This document shows positions 23,735-32,075 of a stretch of DNA of 46,896 bases, one piece after another. How positions within the stretch are numbered: position 1 is the first letter of the stretch; every line of letters starts with the position of its first letter. The translations under genes and the position numbers were made by a program. Location: contig NZ_VNJI01000060.1 in the NCBI RefSeq assembly GCF_007786445.1, forward strand, positions 1 through 46,896, read 5' to 3'. The DNA is from Paenibacillus cremeus. Its GTDB lineage: Bacteria > Bacillota > Bacilli > Paenibacillales > NBRC-103111. The notes beneath the pieces are model-generated. The model saw only the letters and a list, made by a program, of their open reading frames with translations, searched no databases and was not told where the DNA came from.

Positions 23735-24550
23735 TTACTCAAACAAATCGTATTCTCCTTCGGCTTGGGCCTTTTCATAGGCATCCCGCGGAATTTGCGT
23801 AGCCAGCTTACCGCCGCTGATGTCGATTATCGTCCCAGTAATGTATCCGGCGAGATCGGAGGCTAGGAAGCAAATGACGTTGGCAACTTCCTTCTTGCTG
23901 CCCCACCGACGCAGCGTCAGTGTATCCAGCAGCTGTTGCTGCTTCTCGGGAGGCTGCTCGGCGAAGTGGTTCATCTCCGTCGGAATCATGCCTGGCGCAT
24001 AACAGTTTACCGTTACGTTCCAGGGCCCCAGCTCCCCTGCCAGCACACGTGTGAGCTGCTCGACACCCGCCTTGGACGAAGCATAGGCAGCAGTCCCGAT
24101 GGAAGGCACAATTGCAGCGAACGATGCGGCATTAATGATTCGTCCCGAACGCTGCTTTTTCATAATAGGTGTAATCGCCTTACACATGAGAAAAGTACCC
24201 TTCAGATTGACATCCAGATTCAAATCCCAAATCTGCTCGGGCAAAGTATCGACCGACCCGCCGCCGAGCACACCGGCATTGTTGACCAAAATGTCGATCC
24301 GACCGTGTTCCTGAGCAATGCTCTGTACCATCGCTTCAATTTGGCCATAATCGCGAACATCGCACAGGTATTGGCTCCCTTCATACCCCAGCTCCGCAAA
24401 ATCACGACGAATCTCATCCAGATAAGACTGGTTGATGTCCGTAATAACTGTGGTCACTCCTTCGCTTGCCAACGTATATGCGATCTCTTTACCAATTCCG
24501 CGTCCTGCACCGGTCACGACAGCCACCTTGCCTTGCAGATCGATTAGCAA
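23735..24550 (-). CDS. Short-chain dehydrogenase/reductase
   Basis: This 271-residue enzyme has VTGAGRGIG (12-20), NNAG (90-93), S143, and Y156-A-S-S-K160, so it should be active. The C-terminus extends about 20 residues past the usual SDR end, with an acidic tail (AEGEYDLFE). The start is TTG at 24550 with GGAG ten bases before it; an overlapping ATG is in another frame. It follows the aldo/keto reductase by 90 bases on the same strand. The two probably work on related polyol or sugar substrates, with the SDR oxidising or reducing what the aldo/keto reductase handles. Confidence 0.92.
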   Translation of the reverse strand: MLIDLQGKVAVVTGAGRGIGKEIAYTLASEGVTTVITDINQSYLDEIRRDFAELGYEGSQYLCDVRDYGQIEAMVQSIAQEHGRIDILVNNAGVLGGGSVDTLPEQIWDLNLDVNLKGTFLMCKAITPIMKKQRSGRIINAASFAAIVPSIGTAAYASSKAGVEQLTRVLAGELGPWNVTVNCYAPGMIPTEMNHFAEQPPEKQQQLLDTLTLRRWGSKKEVANVICFLASDLAGYITGTIIDISGGKLATQIPRDAYEKAQAEGEYDLFE

Positions 24551-24640
24551 GCGATATCATCTCCATCAATTAGTTTATTTCTAGCAAACGATCGTCACTC
24601 CATTGCACATTTGCACCTTGGATTGGTCGGTACGGGGCAG

Positions 24641-25597
24641 TCAGCCCGCGGGGAAGGCCTCATCTAAAAGCTTTTGATGTTCCTCAGACATCTTCCAGCC
24701 GACTGCACCGACATTATCATCCAGATGTTCGGTGCGGCTGACACCCATGATGGCGGAGGAGACGGCCGGACGATGGATAATCCAGTTTAAGCTGACCTGT
24801 GCAGGCGTTTTTCCAAGCTCCTCGGCAATGCTATTTAGAATCTTGACACCGCTCCTCAGCCTTCTTGCCCGTTCGACAACCTCCGGTTCGTCTGCCCCGC
24901 GGCTGCCCTCCGGAATGCTCTCCGCGTATTTGCCTGTAAGAACGCCACCGCCAATCGGACTGTAGAGCACCATGCCAATGCCTTGATCCACGCACAGCGG
25001 TTGCAACTCCTTCTCGATGGCGCGATTAGCCAAGCTGTAGTTCGGCTGAACCGAAACAAAGCTAGAGAGCTTATTGACATCGCTAATCCACAATGCTTTC
25101 GTTAATACCCAGGCTGGGAAGTTGGAACAGCCGATATATTTCACTTTCCCCTGACGAATAAGATCGTCGTACGCGCGAAGCGATTCCTCCATCGGTGTAT
25201 TCCAATCCACCCCGTGGGCTTGATACAAGTCAATGCAGTCGACTTTCAGTCGTCGCAAGCTGCCTTCAACTTCGCGCATGATGTGATACCGGGATTGGCC
25301 GCTTTCATTCGGTCCCGGACCCAATTGGCCATGTACCTTTGTTGCGATCACGAGCTTGTCTCGATGACCCTTGATTGCCCTGCCGAGAATCTCCTCCGCT
25401 TCCCCTCCAGTGTAGCGGTTCGCCGTGTCAAAAAAGTTAATTCCTTTATCGATTGCCTGTTGAATTAACCGAACCGCATCGTTGGCTTCCACCTTCCCCG
25501 GCTTACCCCACCGTGGATTGCTGCTTCCGAAATTCCAGCACCCAAGTCCAATCCGGGAAATCTTCAGTCCGGTTTTGCCCAGTCTCACATATTCCAT
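24641..25597 (-). CDS. Aldo/keto reductase
   Basis: This 318-residue NADPH-dependent reductase has its tetrad at D57 and Y62 (FFDTANRYTGG), K87 (ATKVHG) and H128 (YQAHGVD). The cofactor-binding C-terminal segment is SAIMGVSRTEHLDD. AAGGGGTG precedes the ATG by about seven bases. It is the first gene of a two-gene unit with the downstream SDR. It resembles the paralogue at 17885-18868 but is not a recent duplicate. The AraC regulator at 27310 lies about 1.7 kb away beyond an MFS gene, so any shared control is a guess. Confidence 0.92.
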   Translation of the reverse strand: MEYVRLGKTGLKISRIGLGCWNFGSSNPRWGKPGKVEANDAVRLIQQAIDKGINFFDTANRYTGGEAEEILGRAIKGHRDKLVIATKVHGQLGPGPNESGQSRYHIMREVEGSLRRLKVDCIDLYQAHGVDWNTPMEESLRAYDDLIRQGKVKYIGCSNFPAWVLTKALWISDVNKLSSFVSVQPNYSLANRAIEKELQPLCVDQGIGMVLYSPIGGGVLTGKYAESIPEGSRGADEPEVVERARRLRSGVKILNSIAEELGKTPAQVSLNWIIHRPAVSSAIMGVSRTEHLDDNVGAVGWKMSEEHQKLLDEAFPAG

Positions 25598-25705
25598 GCC
25601 CAGTCACCCCTTACCGTTTTCTATAATCAAGTATAAATGAGCTTGCCAAGACTGGAAATAACTGAAAATTTAGAAACCTACTTACCTATACTTTACTAAG
25701 GGTGG

Positions 25706-27124
25706 CTAAACTGCCCTTGCTCCATCTGCACGACGGCGCGTAACGCTCGCTCTATCCGCCGGCAGCAGAAAGATCAAGACCGCAACCAGTGAAGCTGTAA
25801 GGAAAATGACCGAACCCCAGATCGAGACGGAGATCGCATGTGCAAAAGGCGTACCGGAAGTAACCTCCGGTCGGTTCGCCGACTCGAAGACGGCAATCAG
25901 AACCGCGAGCCCGAGCGACGCTCCGGTCTGATGAGCGACGTTGACAAGCCCTGATGCCGCTCCCGCATCATTAGCCTCGACACCGGACAACCCTAACGTC
26001 GTGAACGGTTGGAAGATCATCCCGGCACCGCCCCCCATGACAATCAACGGGAAAAACAATTGGGGGAAAAAGCTGGAATCCGCCGAAATGAAACTCAGCC
26101 AGCTTGTCCCGGCGATCGCGATTACCAACCCTATAATCAATACTTTAACGTTCCCAAATCGGGTTACGAGCGAAGGCATGACATACATCATTCCGAACTG
26201 AACGGCCGTGAATGGCATAATCGCAAGTCCGGCCTCCAATGAATCAAAGTGAAGGACGTTCTGCAGAAATTGCGGAACGAAGAAAAAGATCGGATAATTT
26301 CCGCACACGAGCAACAGCCTTCCCAAGTAAGCTCCGGATCGCGCTCGGCTCGCGAACAAGCGAAGAGGTGTAATCGGCTCTTTCGCCCGTGCTTCGGTCT
26401 GTACGAAAGCCGCTAGCGAAATTCCTCCAAGAGCGAGCGAGCCCCATACTTCCGGTGACCCCCATCCAACAGACGCGACTTGAACAAAACCGAATGCCAG
26501 CGCCGTCATTCCGATTACCGATGTCAAAGCTCCCATGATATCCAGATGCCCCTTTTTCGTATCTGTCTCCCGCATATATCGGGGCACCATAAGGAGCAGA
26601 GCGATGCCGATCGGCACGTTGAGGAACATCCCGGCCCGCCAAGAAATCACGTCCGTAAGCAATCCGCCAACGATCAGGCCGACGCTTCCTCCGGCTCCCG
26701 ATACAGCGCTGTAAACAGCGATCGCCTTTGACCGCTCTCGGGCTTCCGAGAAGGTAACAGACAATAAGGCGAGCGCCGACGGCGTCGCCATCGCTGCCGC
26801 CAATCCTTGCAAAGTGCGGGCGGCAAGTAGAAGCGAAGCAGACGGAGCCAAGCCTGCCAGCATCGATGCTAGCGAGAATAAGGCGATCCCCGCGCTGAAG
26901 GTTCTTCTCCTTCCAAAGATGTCCCCTGCTCGAGCGCCTAATAACAAGAAGCCGCCGAACGCCAAAACATAAGTGTTCTGCACCCAAGTCAATACAGCCG
27001 TTGAAAGATGGAGTGTACGGCCGATTTCAGGAATCGCGGTAATCAAGATGGAAGCGTCGAGCACCATCATCAGCTGACTAGCGACGATCATCATCAGAAT
27101 GATCCGTTTCGAATGTTCATTCAA
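25706..27124 (-). CDS. DHA2-family MFS drug exporter (14 helices)
   Basis: I set the start at the TTG at 27124, eight bases after GGGAGG; the frame extends to 27157 without a better site. The 472-residue protein has about 14 helices. Motif A is ARAGDIFGRRRTF after helix 2, and motif C-like Gly-rich SAVSGAGGSVGLIVGGLL lies in helix 5. The opening reads VLDASILITAIPEIG. These place it in the DHA2 proton antiporters such as EmrB/QacA. It faces the AraC gene across a shared 185-base promoter region, so the AraC protein is a likely regulator. The exported compound is unknown. Confidence 0.92.
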   Translation of the reverse strand: MNEHSKRIILMMIVASQLMMVLDASILITAIPEIGRTLHLSTAVLTWVQNTYVLAFGGFLLLGARAGDIFGRRRTFSAGIALFSLASMLAGLAPSASLLLAARTLQGLAAAMATPSALALLSVTFSEARERSKAIAVYSAVSGAGGSVGLIVGGLLTDVISWRAGMFLNVPIGIALLLMVPRYMRETDTKKGHLDIMGALTSVIGMTALAFGFVQVASVGWGSPEVWGSLALGGISLAAFVQTEARAKEPITPLRLFASRARSGAYLGRLLLVCGNYPIFFFVPQFLQNVLHFDSLEAGLAIMPFTAVQFGMMYVMPSLVTRFGNVKVLIIGLVIAIAGTSWLSFISADSSFFPQLFFPLIVMGGGAGMIFQPFTTLGLSGVEANDAGAASGLVNVAHQTGASLGLAVLIAVFESANRPEVTSGTPFAHAISVSIWGSVIFLTASLVAVLIFLLPADRASVTRRRADGARAV

Positions 27125-27249
27125 GAGGTTAACCTCCCTTTCCTGTTCTAACGACATTATGGCACCAATCGCTTTCGCGAAATAGCTCGTTCCTGCCTAA
27201 AAATTGATCAATAATGCAAAAGTATAATTCTTATAATTCGATAAATGGG

Positions 27250-27278
27250 TTGGCTCTCTTCGGGGGAGGATGTATAAT
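27250..27278 (+). promoter_or_regulatory. Sigma-A promoter of the AraC gene
   Basis: TTGGCT (27250-27255) and TATAAT (27273-27278) are separated by 17 bases, close to the sigma-A consensus. The AraC start is 32 bases after the -10 element. Confidence 0.75.
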
Positions 27279-27309
27279 AGAAGGAAAAAAAGAACGGGGG
27301 GACGCTCCC

Positions 27310-28227
27310 ATGCAGACAAATTTGGATCAATTGTTGGAGCTGGTGGACTTTCTTAATCTTCCTGAGGGGCGAACAGAGGCGGTTGTCCCCTTTGTTACGT
27401 TGGTCCGGCGCAACCGTCCGACGGCGATGATGCCCGGCGTTATCACACCATCATTTTGCCTGATTCTACAAGGTGCCAAGAAACTCCATCTCGGTCAAGA
27501 CACAATCTATTATGGTCCGGGCGACTATTTGGTCTCGTTGTTTGACATTCCGGCCTCCGGGCAAGTCGTCGGCGCTACGCCGCAATCGCCGTATATCGGC
27601 TTACGCATTGATTTAACTGCGGAAGAAATTGCCTTTGTCATGAGTGAAGCTAAAATCAATGTGAAACCGCTCAACAGAAAGACGGGCCCCGGAGCCTATG
27701 TAGGCAAATCCGATGAGCACTTGCAGCTCTTATTAATCCGCCTGATGGAGTTGCAGGGCAAACCCGAGCCGGAAACTCGCTTTCTGTCTTCGCTGATCAA
27801 ACGCGAGATGATTTTCCGCTTGCTTACGGGAGATTACGGGCACTTGTTTGTCCAACGAGTCTTCATGGACCAGCAGAACGAGGGAATCAGCAGAGCCATT
27901 GAATGGATCAAGGATAACTACAATAGAACCTTTACGATTGAAGAGGTTGCGAAATCATCCAACATGAGCGTATCTGGACTTCATCACAAATTCAAAGCGG
28001 TCACGACGATGGCTCCTCTGCAATATCAGAAGCAGCTCCGTCTCCAGGAAGCGAGACGCCTCATGCTGAACGGCTCCGCGAACGCGACGGCCGCCGCTCT
28101 GGAAGTCGGATATGAGAGCCCAGCTCAATTCAGCCGGGAATACCGTCGGCACTTCGGGCTACCACCGCTACAAGATATTAAAGCTTTACACAGATTACCC
28201 GTACCGGAAGCATTCGAGACCAGCTAA
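27310..28227 (+). CDS. AraC-family regulator with AraC_N (PF06719) domain
   Basis: I choose the ATG at 27310, after GGGGGGACG. The 305-residue protein has an N-terminal cupin-like AraC_N domain (about 15-175: MMPGVITPSFCLILQGAKK, then YYGPGDYLV). Its C-terminal AraC helix-turn-helix pair is at about 195-290 (IEEVAKSSNMSVSGLHHKFK and VGYESPAQFSREYRRHFG). Relatives often sit beside aldo/keto reductase or dehydrogenase genes and control them in response to small molecules. It is divergent from the DHA2 exporter, which makes that gene its most likely target. Confidence 0.92.
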   Translation: MQTNLDQLLELVDFLNLPEGRTEAVVPFVTLVRRNRPTAMMPGVITPSFCLILQGAKKLHLGQDTIYYGPGDYLVSLFDIPASGQVVGATPQSPYIGLRIDLTAEEIAFVMSEAKINVKPLNRKTGPGAYVGKSDEHLQLLLIRLMELQGKPEPETRFLSSLIKREMIFRLLTGDYGHLFVQRVFMDQQNEGISRAIEWIKDNYNRTFTIEEVAKSSNMSVSGLHHKFKAVTTMAPLQYQKQLRLQEARRLMLNGSANATAAALEVGYESPAQFSREYRRHFGLPPLQDIKALHRLPVPEAFETS

Positions 28228-28335
28228 AAACCTTCAATTCCGCGAAAGACTCATCCCATCAGCACCACTATTCTCCAAATCCTCCCACGATGGTAAGATA
28301 GAAGAATGGTTTGATACACACATGGGAGGTCCATC

Positions 28336-30477
28336 ATGTTTGCCTTTATCCGTCTGCTTTGTTCGTCATTCCTGCAGTACAAGCTGCAAACCGTCCTTTT
28401 GCTAGCGGCTCTCCTCGTTGAACTGGCCTTCGAAACATTCATGCCCCTGAGCTACAAATTCATTATTGATTATGCCATTGTTCCGCAGCAGTATCGATTG
28501 CTTTTATTGATTTTGTCGCTGATGGTAGTTGGAGCCGTTGCTTGCGTTGTAACCGGCATCTACCGTGACCGTATGTTCGCAGGACTCGGATCCCGCATCG
28601 TAACGAATTACTATAAGCAGCTTTACGAGAAGCTGCAGAGCCTCTCTACGGATTTCTACCACCGCGTCAACGGCGGGGATATCGTCTCCCGCTTTAATAA
28701 CGATCTGATTTCGATCGATACCTTCATCAAGCTGATCCCTTACGCGCTTCTGTCATTGTTTGGGCTTGTCTTGAATGTTGTCGTGCTATTCGCTTTGCAG
28801 TGGCAGCTTGCGCTGCTCGCCGTGATCGGTTTACCGCTGTGTTTGATCGGACCCAAACTGTTTGGTGCGAAAGCGTACGATGCTAGTTACCAGCTTAAAG
28901 AAGATCAGGCGGGCATCGCGACTGTCGTCCAGGAGAATGTGAGCGCGCAGCCTGTCATCAAAGCCTTCGGGCTGCAGCCGTTAATGATCCGGCGGTTCGC
29001 CGACCGTATGTTTATATACGAACGGTTATTGACCCGATCCAGCTTCTTGAATTTCCTGATCGACCGTACGACCAATATGGGCACGATGATTTTGAACCTA
29101 ATGACGATTTGTGTTGGATCGCTGCTCGCTTACTTCGGAATTCTCACGATCGGCTCGCTGCTCGCCTTCAGTGCCATTCTGATCAGCTTAAGTTATCTCG
29201 TTGCCGCGATCACCTGGCTCGCGCCCCAGTTTATCGAGGCAACGTCGGGGATGCAGCGGTTCCGGGAGCTGATTGAGGAACAGCCGAGTGTACCCGGCAA
29301 CGAGCTGGCCGCCCTACTGCCTCCATTCGAACGGCACATTGAATTTCGCAATGTTACCTTCGCGTATAGCCCGGAACAACGGAGCCTGAACAGTGTCCGG
29401 TTTACCATTCACAAAGGCACCTATGTCGCCTTTGTTGGGGCCAGCGGCTCGGGGAAAAGCACGATCATAAACCTACTGATGCGTTTCTATGATCCTCAGA
29501 CGGGCTCCGTTCTTTATGATGGGACCGACATCCGTCATATCGAACTGCAATCGCTCCGATCGCAAATCGGCATCGTGTTTCAGGAAAGCTTTCTTTTCCG
29601 GGCTTCCATCCGTGAAAATATTCGTCTCGGGAAGCCGGAGGCATCCGATGAGGAAGTGATAGAAGCCGCGCGCTTGGCCGAGATCCACGATTTCATCCTG
29701 ACCCTTCCGGACGGATATGATACGGATGTAGGCGAACGAGGAGGTCGTCTGTCCGGCGGGCAGCGGCAGCGTGTGGCGATTGCCCGGGCCATCCTGCGAA
29801 ACCCGGCTATCCTGATTCTCGATGAAGCGACATCGGCGCTCGATCCGGCCACCGAGGCGGCGATCAACCAGACGTTGCAGCGGATTACCGCCACAAGAAC
29901 CGTCATCTCAGTAACACACCGTCTCGCTTCGGCTGAACATGCCGATTGTATTTATGTACTGTATCAAGGGGAAATTGCGGAGCATGGCCGCCACCAGGAA
30001 TTGCTCCAACTGCCTGAAGGACGCTATAGGCAGTCGTGGAGGAAGCAGGCAGGCTTCGAGATTAGCGAGGATGGCTATCACGTGGAGGTGAGTGTGGAGC
30101 GGCTGAAGCTGTTTCCGATATTCTCGGAAATGGAAGAGTCGGTGTTACAAGATGCCGCTCACTTTTTTGTAACGGAATCGTATGCCAAGGACAGAACGAT
30201 CATCCATGAGGGTGATCCGGGGGATAAGTTCTACGTCATTGTGCGAGGCAAAGTTGAGGTGTTGAAGAAGGACAGCGAAGGAAACAATGAGCGCGTGGCC
30301 GTGTTGTCTGACGGCGATTTCTTCGGGGAAGTGGCTTTACTACGCAACATTCCCCGAACGGCGACGATTCGCACATTATCGCCAATCGTCTTTATCACGC
30401 TGCAACGTGAATTTTTTCAGGACTTATTAAAAAGGGCTCCTCACTTAACTTCATTCCTGGAGTTACGGTCAAAATAA
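28336..30477 (+). CDS. ABC exporter (membrane + ATPase) fused to a C-terminal cyclic-nucleotide-binding domain
   Basis: This 713-residue half-transporter has a six-helix membrane domain (about 1-310). An ATPase domain (about 335-570) follows with Walker A VGASGSGKST near 366, signature RLSGGQRQRVAIARA near 470 and Walker B ILILDEATSALD. The last ~120 residues form a Crp-like cNMP-binding fold: DRTIIHEGDPGDKFYVIVRGKVEV, then the phosphate-binding cassette DGDFFGEVALLRNIPRTATI. This looks complete, so export may be gated by a cyclic nucleotide or other small ligand. GGGAGG precedes the ATG. The protein probably works as a homodimer; its substrate is unknown. Its 3' end overlaps the convergent SET gene by 37 bases. 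Confidence 0.93.
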   Translation: MFAFIRLLCSSFLQYKLQTVLLLAALLVELAFETFMPLSYKFIIDYAIVPQQYRLLLLILSLMVVGAVACVVTGIYRDRMFAGLGSRIVTNYYKQLYEKLQSLSTDFYHRVNGGDIVSRFNNDLISIDTFIKLIPYALLSLFGLVLNVVVLFALQWQLALLAVIGLPLCLIGPKLFGAKAYDASYQLKEDQAGIATVVQENVSAQPVIKAFGLQPLMIRRFADRMFIYERLLTRSSFLNFLIDRTTNMGTMILNLMTICVGSLLAYFGILTIGSLLAFSAILISLSYLVAAITWLAPQFIEATSGMQRFRELIEEQPSVPGNELAALLPPFERHIEFRNVTFAYSPEQRSLNSVRFTIHKGTYVAFVGASGSGKSTIINLLMRFYDPQTGSVLYDGTDIRHIELQSLRSQIGIVFQESFLFRASIRENIRLGKPEASDEEVIEAARLAEIHDFILTLPDGYDTDVGERGGRLSGGQRQRVAIARAILRNPAILILDEATSALDPATEAAINQTLQRITATRTVISVTHRLASAEHADCIYVLYQGEIAEHGRHQELLQLPEGRYRQSWRKQAGFEISEDGYHVEVSVERLKLFPIFSEMEESVLQDAAHFFVTESYAKDRTIIHEGDPGDKFYVIVRGKVEVLKKDSEGNNERVAVLSDGDFFGEVALLRNIPRTATIRTLSPIVFITLQREFFQDLLKRAPHLTSFLELRSK

Positions 30478-31058
30478 ATCAATCGAATGGAATCGACCAA
30501 TCGATGCTCTTTGGCGGCGATTTGTACCTTCTCTTGAAACTCCGGACGGATGAGATGCGCCAGCGGCTGCTCAACCTCGTCATAGTGGTGGAAAGCATCC
30601 AGCGCTTGTGCATCCCATACGTCCGCATATTGCATTAAATCGCCTGGCATCACTCGTGTTCGTTCGGTCCCTTCTTCCGGAAAACATTCAAACGGTTCAT
30701 CCACATTCAATGAGCCGTAGTCATCGGTCAGCTGCTCCCCGGGATGGATGTCTCTGACCGCAATCTCGATCTCATAGGCGGTACCGATGCAGTTGGCATG
30801 GAAGCTGTGGTTCACATAGCGGCCGTTATCCCAGCAAAGGATATACTTTCCGTCCTGGTTGCGGTACGAATATTTCAAAACGGGCTTTTTCCGGTCTTCC
30901 TCGAGAGCCTCCACCACTTCCGGATCCAAAATTTGATCCAAATCATCGAGCGCCCAGGTAATTGTACCTTTAGGGATGAGTCGGGTAGCAAAAACACCGA
31001 ACCCTATTTTATCATCGATGTAACGCAGTTCCGTATGCGGATGCATCATGTCGTCCAT
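30441..31058 (-). CDS. SET-domain protein (putative protein lysine methyltransferase)
   Basis: This 205-residue protein carries a bacterial SET domain at about residues 10-125. The SAM-binding opening is DDKIGFGVFATRLIPKGT, the pseudoknot core is NGRYVNHSFHANC (NHS motif), and the catalytic-region ending is IHPGEQLTDDYG with the conserved Tyr. A ~80-residue C-terminal part is unassigned. Bacterial SET proteins mostly lack known targets; some methylate ribosomal or DNA-binding proteins. AAGGAG lies only three bases before the first ATG, so an ATG nine bases downstream may be used instead. A Fur/PerR-like box sits just upstream. It overlaps the convergent ABC gene by 37 bases. Confidence 0.87.
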   Translation of the reverse strand: MDDMMHPHTELRYIDDKIGFGVFATRLIPKGTITWALDDLDQILDPEVVEALEEDRKKPVLKYSYRNQDGKYILCWDNGRYVNHSFHANCIGTAYEIEIAVRDIHPGEQLTDDYGSLNVDEPFECFPEEGTERTRVMPGDLMQYADVWDAQALDAFHHYDEVEQPLAHLIRPEFQEKVQIAAKEHRLVDSIRLIYFDRNSRNEVK

Positions 31059-31076
31059 TCACTCCTTGTCGGATTA

Positions 31077-31091
31077 TGAGGATAATTATCA
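31077..31091 (-). promoter_or_regulatory. Fur/PerR-like box upstream of the SET gene
   Basis: On the minus strand TGATAATTATCCTCA matches the 7-1-7 Fur box TGATAATNATTATCA at 12 of 14 specified positions. A second ATAATTATC-like string lies about 20 bases further upstream. The box ends 19 bases before the start codon, a position suited to repression. Recognition by eye only. Confidence 0.4.
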
Positions 31092-31279
31092 ATCCATTCC
31101 TAACTATAATTATCGATAAACCTGTCGATTCCTGCTTTTTATTGGCGAATTGTCAAAACGTGAACGAAAAAAAAGAACCTTCGCAGGCCCTCTTTTCCAT
31201 GTACTTAATATTTAATTGTTTTCGTCGTATTGAAGAAAGACATTACACTTTCATGGAATCCATAGTGGTCCGTCGTATC

Positions 31280-31885
31280 CTACTCCATGTTGCCGAAAAT
31301 CGGTTTTCCCGCAGCCTCGTAGCGCAATAGAACCGAGCCGCTCTGAAACGTTCTGGATTCAAGCAATTGCAGGGCCGTCGGTATTGTTCCGGAATCGAAG
31401 AACCGTTTTCCCTTTCCGAGCAATACCGGAAACTGCCAGATATTCATGCGGTCAATCAGCTCGTGACGCAGCAAGGTCTGGATCAGGTCGCTGCTGCCGG
31501 CGACGTGCACCTCTGAATACCTCTTCTTTAGCAATGGCACACTTGTGGTCACATCCGTATCGAGCAGCTTTGAGTTGTTCCAATCGACGCTCGTTAATGT
31601 TCGGGACGCGACATATTTCGGCTTCTCGTTCAACAGTTTGGTGAACGGGTTGCTCGCCGGAGCCTGCTGCCAGTAAGGTGCGAAGATTTCGTACGTTTTG
31701 CGACCGAGCAATAGCGCATCGAGCCTCGCATAATCAGCCGCGATCAGTTGTCCGGACTCCGCATCGACATACGGTGCCTGCCACCCGCCATAGCCGAAAC
31801 CGCCCTCGCGATCTTCATCGAGCCCTCCCGGAGCTTGAATAACGCCATCCAACGTCATGAACATATGCACAACCAGTTTTCCCAT
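31280..31885 (-). CDS. RibD C-terminal / dihydrofolate reductase-like protein
   Basis: This 201-residue protein is a second stand-alone RibD-C domain. It opens GKLVVHMFMTLDGVIQAPGG and has LLLGRKTYEIFAPYW (residues 58-72). HVAGSSDLIQTLL is near 126-138, and FPVLLGKGKRFFD is the C-terminal NADPH loop. It belongs to the DHFR-like family widely found in Bacilli and actinobacteria, usually unlinked to folate genes. It differs clearly from the copy at 16692-17261 and belongs to a separate subgroup. It is monocistronic and starts divergently from the MFS gene. Its substrate is unknown. Confidence 0.88.
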   Translation of the reverse strand: MGKLVVHMFMTLDGVIQAPGGLDEDREGGFGYGGWQAPYVDAESGQLIAADYARLDALLLGRKTYEIFAPYWQQAPASNPFTKLLNEKPKYVASRTLTSVDWNNSKLLDTDVTTSVPLLKKRYSEVHVAGSSDLIQTLLRHELIDRMNIWQFPVLLGKGKRFFDSGTIPTALQLLESRTFQSGSVLLRYEAAGKPIFGNME

Positions 31886-32019
31886 GTTCCTTTTTCATCC
31901 TTCCAAAAAATTTTTACATGGATTCCCCTTGTTGGGCAACAGTTTGGTCAATGATCTCTTCGGAGAAGAGCCCCTCAAAATATCTTTAATAACGTTGATA
32001 ACTAAAAGATATCATATTT

Positions 32020-32031
32020 TAAAGCGCTTTA
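32020..32031. promoter_or_regulatory. CRE-like palindrome TAAAGCGCTTTA before the MFS gene
   Basis: A perfect 12-bp palindrome with central CG contains the AAGCGCTT core of many CcpA/LacI-type operators. It lies 45-56 bases upstream of the MFS start, a reasonable operator position. Confidence 0.4.
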
Positions 32032-32075
32032 GTGCTATGATAAGGAAGAAACTGGTGGTTGGGAGTGATTGGGAA

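Noticed and set aside
26244..26987. Long minus-strand frame (about 247 codons) inside the DHA2 exporter
   Set aside because: It lies in another frame of the exporter gene, has no family motifs and is rich in Arg/Gly as expected of a shadow of a GC-rich membrane gene.
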